Below the pieces are notes generated by a model. That model was not told where the DNA came from and did not search any database. It saw only the letters and a program-made list of their open reading frames with translations. 15,408 nt of DNA from Glomus cerebriforme (lineage: Eukaryota > Glomeromycota > Glomeromycetes > Glomerales > Glomeraceae), in NCBI GenBank assembly GCA_003550305.1, contig QKYT01000280.1, forward strand, positions 3,701 to 19,108. Direction: 5' to 3'. Positions within the stretch are counted from its first letter, which is position 1. Each line of letters opens with the position of its first letter. Positions 1-9,879 of this stretch are shown one piece after another. The position numbers were made by a program, and so were the translations under genes.

Positions 1-3000
1 AAAAAAAAATAGACAGATCCTATCTAACATAAACTTGGATATCAAGAAAGATATTTTTAACAAAATCATTCTTGCATNGTGAACCCTTTGTAAAAAACAG
101 TCTTGATATACGGATTTATGGTAGAAAGGTAGAAACTAGCTTATTATTTTTTTATTGTTATGTTACTGACACTTTGCCATTGTAAAGAAAAAAGGCTAGT
201 ATTTATATATTCAAGAATATCATATTCTAGTTAATGACTCATATTTGTGTATAAAAAATAACAATGATTATATGATTTAGCCCCAATTAAACATTGTATG
301 AATAATACTTTTACGTAACTGATAAACTCATAACTCATAAACCCCTTGGATGGATCTATGATAAATTCAGTGATTTGGTAATATATACGTATAATATACA
401 TAAATGGGCTCATAAAGTTTAATATTAACGAATCTTACTTTTATTTTATAATAGCACCCTAATAACATCAAAATACTGTTAAACTAGCCTATTTTGGTTT
501 TCAAAAAGGATCTATTTGAGTGTCGAATATAGTCGAAGGTGAACAAGATGATATTAGTTTAGCCTCGAATATCGCACTTCCTGTCGCTTATATTAAACTT
601 TATACAAGTAAATACAGTCATCAAATGTTGTAAGTTATCATTTAATTAATATATATTTTTATTAGAATGTTGGAATGGAGAAAAAATTTTACACCTGTAA
701 ATTACAATATGACATAATTAATCAAATTTCACAATGTTATGCAAAAGTAAATTTTATCCAATAAATTTTAATGGCTGATAAAATCAAATGCGCCACATTA
801 TAAACCAATCAGATTTAAGAGTCTAGGATAAGAAGCCTGAACCCGGGAAGAATCCTGAACTGGGAGTCTATGATAAAGACTCTCTTTGATTTTATACTAA
901 AAAGATATACTTTTTTAATTATTATTCCTTTCCCTAATTTCTCTATGGAAATTTCCATTGTTAAATCAGAAATAAATCATTTACGAAATTTTAAAATTTA
1001 ATGACATTAGAATGTGATACTGCGGATACTTGAATTTTACTAAATTTAATTTATAAAATTTTGTTTTATTAAATTCTTTTAAAATTAAAAACAGAAAACG
1101 TATGCATAATGATCATTTTCATCATTTAATTTTATGTGTAGTAATAGTTTATAGCTTGTTGATGACTCATGAAATTACAATACAACAAATTCTTAGAGTA
1201 TATCCCTACAGATGATCTTTTTGAGTACAGTCATATCAATTTTTGATTATTAATCAACAACTATAATTTAATTATTCACATGAAAAGTTTCTATAGTCGA
1301 TTGTGGTTACCATAAAAAGTAACAGCTCTTTCAACTCTTTCTTTCATCTTTGATTATAATATGTAATTGGAAATCTTTGAAAGGGGTAGATCTTTAATCA
1401 TTTGTGAATAATATATTAGATATTATTAAACTGGTCAACGTTTTTTTTTAAAAAAAATAATAAAATATAAGATTAAAAGGGAAATGTTAGTTTCTAAATT
1501 TATTTGATGATCCGAAATCAGGTAGGCGAGTTTATGAAATATTTAATTTCGACCAGAATTAACTTAAATTCAGCTATTGATAAATAGAAGTATTATTTCT
1601 ATTATTTCGTTTAATAAATGGCTTTAAGTTTTTAGGTTATGGTTCATCTATGTTCATTTATTAACATACTTTTCGTCTTTTTATTATTTTCTTTAAAGTT
1701 TTTATCTGCGCCAAATGCAGGGGGGGGGGTCTGTTTTTCATTGAGAATTTCATATTTATGAAAGNGTATTTAGACATAATATTCAAATTTAAAAATAATG
1801 TAAACCTTATATTTGATTTATTTTGAATTTTGATTTCATTTCTATTGAGATCCCTAAAACAGGGTTGTAAAATTTGATCACGAATTATTGTACGTTAGTG
1901 TGATCGGCAATAACTCGTCAGAATTATGGAATTAAAAAATTTAATTGATAAATTTTTTTGTAGATTGGATTGTTTTGGATGTAATTTAACAGCAAATTTC
2001 AGCTATATGTCCAAAGCTTTTTTGAGATAAGGTATTTATATAATTTTAGTAATAACCATTACTTTAGCATTGCCTATAATAATATTGTAATTATCGGATT
2101 GGTATATTAGAAAGTAAGATCTCTCAGTCTAACATCTTTCTTTTATATACAAAGCTCTTGTACGTGGATCAACTCACTAAAATCATGATTGATCAGAACT
2201 GTATAATAAAATCTAAAAGTTTAAAGTCAAACTATATTATGATATAACAAAGAATATACCTAAATTTCATATAATGTAGTTCAGAAAATTATTTTATTTA
2301 ATTCACTATTATTTATCATTCTAAATTATTCCTTTTCAATTTGAATTTTAAATTTTATAAACATAAAATTCTAACAGTTGAAATCACCTTTTTTTTTTGC
2401 AAAATTTATGTGATCTGTGCATTTTCAGATTATAGTTCATTGTATCGAAATCATATTTAGAAACGTCAGAATTGCACCAATATTAAATGATTAGTCCGTT
2501 GTTATGCATGTCATGATTTTTGGATTTTAAGGTAGATAGAAGCGCCGAAAATTCTCTATATTTACGAGCCAACCCAATATTAGAATAGAATTTTCTACCT
2601 TTGTCTGAAGAATAATGGCAGTAGGGTAAACTAATAGGTTATTTCCTTTTATAGATCATAAATAACTGTAGACGACCAAAGATTGTTGGAAATAGCATTC
2701 CTTAGGATTTTTGGTATGAAAGTTACAGGAGTTAGGAATTCGCTAACTTATCACATGAGTTACACCATCTGCTGTGCTTCATTTTTAACGTGACAAAATT
2801 TTTTTGTAAAAAAAAAATTTTATATTTAGCCATATACTATATAATAAGCTTATGATATCTTATCTAAAAAAAATTGTATTTTTATTTTCTATTGTCTGAT
2901 TGTAATAAAGTAGTATATTATATCTGCTGGTTCATATAAACATTGTTTACTTTAAAATAAAAATACAAAATTTATATTATATATTGAATTTGCATATCTT

Positions 3001-3536
3001 AAAGAAATCTATTTAATTTAACTAGTGTACTTTGTGTACTGTTAGCAAGTTTTAATGTATTTAATATTTCATTTAATAAAGTTAATAAATAATATATATA
3101 TATAGAATGATTAGAATAGTTGAAAAGGTTATAATTATTGTATATTAAGTAATAAAATAAATGATAATTTAATTAGGAAATTCTTTGGCTAATTGTAGCT
3201 AAATTTTGTATTTCATTTATCATCCTAATGGAGTTGATAAATTATTAATTTCTTTAATTGTGTTATAAAGGTTACATTATTTTTATTTCTTAATTAAATA
3301 AAAAATACAACATTTATTAAAATTATCAATATACTATTTAAAGAAATATAGAGTTATTTATTTTATATAGTTTTAGATAATAAAATTTTAATAAATACTA
3401 TTAGTATTTTGAGAATAAGTGTGGAACGCAGAGAAATTTCCACTTCAATTAGATAAAATAAATTTATTTTATTCTTTTTGGTAGAGGGTTATAAACTTAA
3501 ATAAAGACATTTCTCTCATTTGCCAATAAAAAAAAA
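1..3536. other. long AT-rich intergenic region without a supported gene
   Basis: No open frame on either strand has coding character or a recognisable family over these 3.5 kb. The open frame at 231-413 (-) is about 60 codons of low-complexity Ile/Tyr/Ser text. A short open run on the + strand near 520-633 has a more protein-like composition but no start, no splice context and no match I know. The stretch holds a run of ten G (1720-1729), which stands out in such AT-rich DNA, many A/T homopolymers, and a 20-bp perfect palindrome at 3453-3472. It ends in an A-run (about 3528-3536) directly against the broken kinase copy. I see no tRNA or rRNA. Confidence 0.6.
3453..3472. repeat. 20-bp perfect A/T palindrome
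   Basis: The sequence ATAAAATAAATTTATTTTAT reads the same on both strands. It lies about 65 bp before the A-run that abuts the truncated kinase copy. In DNA this AT-rich a palindrome of this length can arise by chance, so its role is open. It may belong to the sequence that replaced the 5' part of the kinase copy. Confidence 0.45.
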
Positions 3537-3836
3537 ATGTATAGATGCAGATCCATCAAAAAGACCAACTGTAAAATATTTACATGAAAGATTTTATCAA
3601 TGGTGGAATGATCTTTTTTTTTTTATAAAATAGATAGTGAATTTATAAACAAAGAGTTGAAGCAGACAAAATTAATAAAAAACAACTATCATTTACAAAA
3701 TCAGCAGATAATTGTAAACTTACATATACTACACATCATCAAGCTATTTATACAAGTAGACTATTGAATTTTAATAATTCAAAAAATGCAGATGATGAGG
3801 AAGAATATTCAAGTAATTAATATTATTAATCTTTAA
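3537..3836 (+). pseudogene. decayed 3' end of a TKL-like protein kinase gene (copy A)
   Basis: This segment matches the 3' part of the intact kinase gene (7095-7500) at about 97% by eye over the coding part. It covers the end of the kinase domain (the DAD.SKRPTV motif and the FYQWWNDL helix) and the acidic tail. It cannot encode a working protein. Everything upstream, including ATP site, HRD and DLG, is absent and replaced by unrelated AT-rich DNA ending in an A-run. A T-run at about 3612-3624 is two bases longer than in the intact copy and shifts the frame, and a base is lost a little further on. Nine bases (three codons) are missing near 3779. About 98 bp are missing near 3823, removing most of intron 2 and of the last exon, at a 4-bp TATT microhomology. 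It is a relic of a second kinase gene in tandem. Confidence 0.85.
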
Positions 3837-5558
3837 GGTATACATCGGGAAGATTTTGACGTGGAAGATCTACAGAGAAATCTATATTGAACCATCTATG
3901 GAAATCCGTATATACTATATTCCGAATATCCTGTGCCGGAATATGTGGAAATGGATCTATTGTCACATATTGATTAATCAGAGAGTTTTTTAAAAAATAT
4001 TTTTTGATCATATATCTTATACAATTTAATTGATTTTTTTTTACTTACTCTAAGAGCTGAACCGAATATCTCAGTAATGATATTAATATACTATATCATA
4101 TTTCTGTACTATTTGATTTTTTTTTATATTATATTATATATTTATTCTAAAATTTTCTTTGGTTAAGAGTAAAAAAATTATATGGAATCATCCATAGGTA
4201 CTTTAATTATATTTTCAAATGCGGGCCGGGATTAGGAGTAAGTATTGTAGTATACTAGTAAATTTTAATTTGATGCTGTTCTGAAAAAGTATTTGATAAA
4301 ACTTCATGTGAATTTAAGTAGCATTGCAATACATATGTATCAGATAATGTTGGAGGCTTTGCCGAATGAATATCTTTTAATCCTCGACAAATAAAACATT
4401 TAATAATCGATTCCAAACTCTATCCGAAAGATTTATTAAGGATGAAAACTTTTCATGGTGTAGGTTATCTAAAGAGAAATACATTTTGATTTTTTTAATT
4501 ACTCTTCACATTATGACAATACGACAAGTATATATATAAGAATTTACCTAATACATATCATAATCTGTAATCTTTGTTTTATATATCTGGTTTCATTTTT
4601 AGATCGTCTCATCATGTGAATAAAGTGAGTGATTATTTTATATAGTATCCTATACTTTTTTTCATCTTATTTTCATATGCAAAGTAAAAAAAAAACGATT
4701 GCAATATGGAATTCCGACGACATCACAAATCCCGATATTAAAAAAAAAAAAAAATCTTTTTAATGGTCTTTAAAGATTGCCAAATTTCGGTGAATGATCA
4801 GATCCATTTTAAAAATAATAACTAGAAATATGCACTCTTTCAGAGGTTTTCATAAGATCTTTTTGCATTAAGTTGATAAATTTATCAACATCAATGTCAT
4901 CAGTTTAAAATTTAATAAATCCTAATCATTTTTATTTTATCAAAGTAATTCAAAGGGTGTACTCTTCAAGTACGAAATTTTGGATTCAACAAAATTTATA
5001 ATTATAATAATTTTCCATTTTTATTATCATCCTTAATTTTTCATTCCTATTTTTCATACAAATATCTATAAAAAATAAATAAATATACCGATGTTTGATA
5101 TCTCAAGATTTCAAGACTTGAAGTTTATAAATTTTTATTACTATAAATCACGAACTATCTTTATTCGGTTTATTCAATTTCTATGCTGTACCATGGCGGA
5201 CATATAATAAAAAGAACAAGTATGATACGGTAGTTGCGGTACGATGATTTATGTGGAAAATGTTTTAATTAAATTCGTTGTGTTATGTATCCAGATATTA
5301 AGATATGTAATTTCTCGTGAATATAATTATATATATTATTTAGGTCGTTCAATGAGGGTATAAATAAATCAAATAAAATATCAGTCAGTACTACGCAAGT
5401 TAAATATTTGCAACTAAACTAATTAATTCAATAATTAAAATTTCGAATGATTGACTATGATATTATTATGATATCAATTATCGCCACAATATATCGTATT
5501 TAATCGATCTCGATATTACAATAACCCTGATCGTTTAATCGTAAAAATATCCAAAAAC

Positions 5559-5583
5559 GTGATCAGAATTAAGTATGGATCAC
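5559..5583. promoter_or_regulatory. conserved inverted repeat GTGATC-N13-GATCAC upstream of the kinase
   Basis: A 6-bp inverted repeat, GTGATC and GATCAC, is separated by 13 bases. It lies about 360 bp before the kinase start codon. The same arms with the same 13-base spacing occur in duplication copy B at 9182-9206, although several spacer bases differ. Arms kept while the spacer drifts is the pattern expected of a protein-binding site. No factor can be named, and recent common descent of the two copies could also explain it. Confidence 0.35.
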
Positions 5584-5810
5584 TTGATCGCTGATTAATT
5601 GGTCAATTGTCGTTCTAATGCGAAAGTTCGGATCGTTGATCGGGTTGCACGACTATCGGCTAATAATTATTGTCGATCAAAAACCAACCAAAATAACATT
5701 TTGATCTGCATGTCTAAATGCCAAAATCGATTAATTATAATTATGTATACGCCCACATGTAAATCCAATGTTGTACATTACGTAAGAGGTAAAAAAAATT
5801 TCTCCGTCTG

Positions 5811-5818
5811 TATAAATA
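5811..5818 (+). promoter_or_regulatory. possible TATA box of the kinase gene
   Basis: TATAAATA lies 128-135 bp before the kinase ATG and is followed by an A/T-rich and then slightly C/T-rich leader. Position and match suit a core promoter, but such words are frequent in this AT-rich DNA. Confidence 0.25.
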
Positions 5819-5945
5819 AAAAAAAATTTTTTATATTTTTAATTCTAAACATTTGATACCTTAAAAGTTCTAATAGCATTAAAAAAATCTTAGAATAATT
5901 TGTATTACTTAACTTCTCTGACAAATATCCTAATTTTGTAACGTT

Positions 5946-7500
5946 ATGGCTTTTATAAAAAACCGCTTCCGTCCTAATAAACACCAAAGTTTTAATAAAC
6001 ACCAATCTGAGCAAGAATATCTCAGTGACGATGTATTTAAACAAATAAAAGATTTTGGTCGTTATAATTTAACTGAAGAACAAAATTTGTTAATTAATAA
6101 ACTAATAATAAATGAAGAATTAAAAGAACGTTATATAGAGTATGGTTTATGTGAAGAATGCAAACAACCAAATATTGATTATAATTGGTGTCAATCAAAA
6201 GGTAAACATTTTCAACAAAATTTCCAAAATTGGAGCAGTGGAAATTCTGATGTTGATAAAATTATCCAAGAATCTCAACTTAATGTAAAAAGTCGAGATG
6301 AAATATTAGAATGGATTGAATATGATAAATTTGAAAATATTGAATATATTACAAAGGGAGGTTTTGGAACAATTTATAAAGCAAATTTAGGTCGCAATCC
6401 TGTTGCATTAAAAAGTTTAAATAATTCAAAAAATATAACATTTGAATTTTTAAAAGAGGTAATATTTTTTAATGTGTAATTTTAATCAATACNTCAAATG
6501 NAAACTAATTTTTACTTTATATTATTGTTAGATAAATTTACACTTGAAAATGAATAAATCAGCTCGGTTTATACAAATTTATGGTATTAGTAAAGATCCT
6601 CAAACCGGTAATTTTATGATGGTAATGGAATATGCAGAAAATGGTAATTTAAGACAAAGATTAAATAGTGATTTCAATTCATTGAGNTNGNNNGATAAAC
6701 TTGATATTTTATGGGATATTGCACCGGGTCTTGATAATATTCATGAAGAGGGATTAACTCATCGGGATTTTCATAGTGGTAATATATTAAGTAGAAATGC
6801 TTACTCTAATCTTATCATAATTACAGATTTAGGATTATGTAAACCAGCAAATGAAAAAGATGATAAAGTTTATGGAGTATTGCCATATGTAGCTCCTGAA
6901 GTTTTAAGAGGAAAACAATATACACAAGAAAGTGATATTTATAGTTTTGGAATTATTATATATGAAGTAATTAATGGATTACCTCCTTATCATGATATGT
7001 CTCATGAAGAGTTTTTAGCAATAAAAATCTGCCAGGGACTTAGACCAAGTTTTAATATCAAAGTCCCTCAATTAATAGTTGATATATTTAAACAATGTGT
7101 AGATGCAGATTCATCAAAAAGACCAACTGTAAAATATTTACATGAAAGATTTTATCAATGGTGGAATGATCTTTTTTTTGATAAAATAGATAGTGAAATT
7201 TATAAACAAAGAGTTGAAGCAGACGAAATTAATAAAAAACAAGTATCATTTACAAAATCAGCAGATAATACTAAACTTACATATACTACACATCATCAAG
7301 CTATTTATACAAGTAGACTATTGAATTTTAATAATTTACCAGAACCAAAAAATGCAGATGATGAGGAAGAATATTCAAGTAATTAATATTATTTATTATT
7401 TGACTTTATTTCAAAATAATGTAATATTAATTTTGTTAATTTTTATTTTATAGAAACCATAGAACCTATTGATTTTACTAAACTTAATATTAATCTTTAA
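5946..7500 (+). CDS. TKL-like protein kinase with N-terminal Cys motif (three exons)
   Basis: Predicted protein kinase of 468 aa that transfers phosphate from ATP to Ser/Thr or Tyr; substrate unknown. Exons are 5946-6458, 6532-7378 and 7454-7500, with GT-AG introns of 73 and 75 bp; a CTAAT branch-like site lies at 6505-6509. The ATG follows an in-frame stop at 5931 and has G at -3 and +4. Residues 69-82 hold CEEC...WC, and HFQQNF and NWSSGN follow, a segment typical of Rhizophagus kinases; the usual fourth Cys seems lost. Kinase motifs: Gly loop at 136-144, Lys156 in VALK, hinge at about 202-206, HRDFHSGN at 248-255 (catalytic Asp250), DLG in place of DFG at 270-272, APE at 292-294, RP at 368-369. 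All catalytic residues are present, so it is probably active. Splicing intron 2 replaces a premature stop (7384) with a tail containing IDFTKLNIN, which resembles related kinases. N bases at 6687-6693 blur three residues (223-225). Splice sites are predicted, not proven. Confidence 0.88.
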
Positions 7501-8150
7501 GGTATACATCAGAAAGTTTTTGACGTGGAAGACAGAGAAATCTATATTGGACCATCTATGGAAATCCAATATACAGTATTCTGAATATCCTGTGCCGGAA
7601 TATGTGGAAATGGATCTATTGTCACACATTGATTAATCAGAGGGTTTTTTAAAAAATATTTTTTGATCATATATCTTATACAATTTAATTGATTTTTTTT
7701 TTACTTACTCTAAGAGCTGAACCGAATATCTCAATAATGATATTAATATATCATATTTCTGTACTATTTAATTTTTTATATTTATTCTTAAGAATAAAAA
7801 AATTATATGGAATCATCCATATTGTTCAAAATGTATCTCGAGTTAAATAAAGCAATTAATAAAGTTTTGTAATATACATTTAATATTTATATTGATATTT
7901 TTGTATAGTTATATTGTGCTATTAATAATTTCTTGAATTTTGCAACGTATTTCGCTAAAGAATTCTACAGAATTCCAATGAAATTTAATGATACACAGAA
8001 ATCCCTTCAAGTATATATCAGAAGATCAAATTTAACAATTTTGATAATACTACCTTTTCATGATGTCATCTAAATAAGATGCATAATAAAATTTGCTATA
8101 ATAGTATACTGTCTTATCCGGGATTGTAATCGACATTAGAGGCCTGCAAC

Positions 8151-8185
8151 GGCCGGAATTTGATTTTCATTAAAATTTCCGGGCC
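8151..8185. repeat. GC-rich imperfect hairpin
   Basis: GGCCGGAATTT at 8151-8161 pairs with AAATTTCCGGGCC at 8173-8185, allowing two single-base gaps, with an 11-base loop. Only the right-hand GGGCC part has a counterpart in copy A (about 4223-4230), so copy A has lost the left arm or copy B has gained it. It could be the trace of a small transposable element. Confidence 0.45.
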
Positions 8186-9181
8186 AGGATTATAAAAAAT
8201 GTTATTGCGGAGTGTACCTCAGCGAAAAAGATTGACGTGAGCGTTAACATTTAGCCTTCATTTTACATGACTGGCGAAATGACCTTATCTAAAAAAAGAA
8301 AGATTTTTTTTAATCATGAAATCCTTTTAACTGAAATAAAATTTATAAAATTTATAAAATGATTTCATCAATGAATTATATTCATATCAATACCATTTAA
8401 AGTTTTAAATAAATCTTAATCGGCCATTTTAATTTTACTAAAGTAATTTCAAGTACGAAATTTTGGCAGAATAATATATTTTGTAAGATTTCTCAAGAGC
8501 TTCTCCAAATCAGTAATAAAACGAGATATTCGACAAAATTAATAATTATAATAATAGTTTTTTTTCCTCTTCATTTTCATTATCATCCTAATTTTTCATT
8601 CTTATTTTTTCATAAATATCTGATAAGAGATAAAATAAATATACGATATCTCAGATTGATCCGCGTATAATTTGTTATTTGTTGCATATTACATTACGGT
8701 GTTTCAAGACTTAAAGCTTATGAATTTTTATTACTATAAATCACGAACTATCTTTATTCGAATTTCCATGATGTATCATGGTGGACATATAATAAAAGCT
8801 TTATCTGTAGAACAAGTATGATACGGTACGATGATTTTACGTATTTGTACTGTGGAAAATGTTTCAATTAAATTCGGTGTGTTATGTATCCACTATCCAA
8901 ATATTAAGATATGTAATTTTTCGTGAATATAGCTAATAAAAAAAATATATATATATTTATTTATTTAGATCGTTCAATGAGGGTATAAATAAATCAAATA
9001 AAATAACAGTAATCAGTACTACGCAATTTAAATATTTGCAACTAAACTAATTAATTCATAATTAAAATTTCGAATGAATGACTATGATATTCAATTTCAA
9101 TATCGCCACAATATATCGTATTTAATCGATCTCGATATTTACCCTGATCGTTCGGTAAAATCCGTTAGCTAATCCAAAAAC

Positions 9182-9206
9182 GTGATCAGAATTGAATATA
9201 GATCAC
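9182..9206. promoter_or_regulatory. second copy of the GTGATC-N13-GATCAC inverted repeat
   Basis: Same arms and spacing as at 5559-5583, within duplication copy B. No kinase gene follows here, so if the repeat is a control site it is orphaned. Confidence 0.3.
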
Positions 9207-9520
9207 TTAGTCTCTGATTAATTTGATTACAGACGGTTTTTCACGCTGATCGAGTTGCACAACTCTATCAGCCAATAATTATTGACTCAATAAATGATAA
9301 TTTCAAAAAAAAAAAATATTTATTGGTCAGTTCAACTACAAATATTATTAATCTGCACGTTTTTTGAAATCAAAGATGTATCACATGCTAGTTTCTAAAC
9401 AAAAAATTGCCTCTTTTTATTTATAAGGAAAGCAAACAACACTTTTCTACAATTAATTGATTTAATTACACATGTTAAAATTATCAAATGTACTTTTTAA
9501 AAACATTTTAAGAAAAAATT

Positions 9521-9618
9521 AAATAGTATATAAGGCCGGACAAAGAAAATTTTTAGATTCTCGTGACANAAATAGTATATAAGGCCGGACAAAGAAAATT
9601 TTTAGATTCTCGTGACAT
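9521..9618. repeat. 49-bp perfect tandem duplication at the MITE left end
   Basis: Two adjacent 49-bp copies, 9521-9569 and 9570-9618, match at all 48 comparable bases; the last base of the first copy is an N. Each copy includes about 10 bp of flank, the TAA target site and the left terminal repeat of the MITE. Because the flank is copied too, this is not a nested insertion. It is either a recent slippage duplication or an assembly artefact at the N, where overlapping read ends were not merged. Confidence 0.9.
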
Positions 9619-9841
9619 AAAATTTTGAAAATGACCCGGCCGGCCGGCTTATTTTTTTATATATGTAAAAATTTTTTCATATGTAAAATTTTTTTATGCA
9701 CGTTGGTTTTTGTAACACCTTTTTTATCTCATACTTAAAATCACGTGAAAAAAATTTTTTACTATAAAAAATTTTTTTCCATTTTTTCAAAAAACTGACA
9801 CGGCCGGGTCACGAGAATCTAAAAATTTTTTTTGCCTGGCC
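9583..9841. mobile_element. PIF/Harbinger-like MITE, about 259 bp
   Basis: A non-coding element bounded by terminal inverted repeats: GGCCGGAC... at 9583-9616 against the complement of ...GCCTGGCC at 9808-9841, about 31 of 34 positions matching. It is flanked on both sides by TAA (9580-9582 and 9842-9844). A 3-bp TAA/TTA target duplication with TIRs starting GGCC is characteristic of PIF/Harbinger elements and their Tourist-like MITEs. The interior is A/T homopolymer-rich and carries GC-rich CCGGCCGGCCGG near the left arm and CGGCCGGG near the right. There is no transposase, so any mobility would need an autonomous partner elsewhere. The left end is duplicated just upstream. Confidence 0.75.
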
Positions 9842-9879
9842 TAATGTACAAATTTTCGAATTCCCCTCCACCCTATTTT

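Larger units (their letters stand above)
3537..5673. repeat. segmental duplication, copy A
   Basis: This is the first copy of a roughly 2.1-kb unit whose second copy is at about 7095-9284. Collinear blocks are easy to see: the kinase tail; the 3' flank at 3832-4090 versus 7496-7750 (about 95% by eye); a middle part broken by many indels (about 4150-4900); and a long conserved block at about 5040-5673 versus 8590-9284 (roughly 85-90%). The right end of copy A is the upstream region of the intact kinase, so the unit appears to run from the end of one kinase to the promoter of the next. Percentages are estimates by eye; a pairwise alignment would fix the borders. Confidence 0.85.
7095..9284. repeat. 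segmental duplication, copy B
   Basis: Second copy of the unit at 3537-5673, starting inside kinase exon 2 and running through the 3' flank and a conserved distal block at about 8590-9284. No kinase follows it, unlike copy A. Downstream of about 9284 it gives way to a small A/T inverted repeat (TGACTCAATAAAT at 9283-9295 against ATTTATTGGTCA at 9318-9329) and unrelated DNA. Relative to copy A it carries extra sequence at about 7830-8180. The 2-kb stretch after the kinase stop holds no gene I can support. Confidence 0.85.

Noticed and set aside
231..413. 60-codon open frame on the minus strand
   Set aside because: Low-complexity Ile/Tyr/Ser text, no family features, isolated in non-coding AT-rich DNA.
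520..633. Short + strand open run with protein-like composition (EGEQDDISLASNIALPVAY)
   Set aside because: Only about 37 codons, bounded by stops, no start or splice context, no recognised family; too short to call even as a relic.
5599..5856. 85-codon open frame on the + strand just before the kinase
   Set aside because: Lies in the duplicated promoter-side region, is not conserved as a frame in copy B, ends in homopolymer-encoded Lys/Phe, and no family is evident.
5778..6044. 88-codon minus-strand open frame
   Set aside because: Antisense shadow overlapping the first exon of the kinase.
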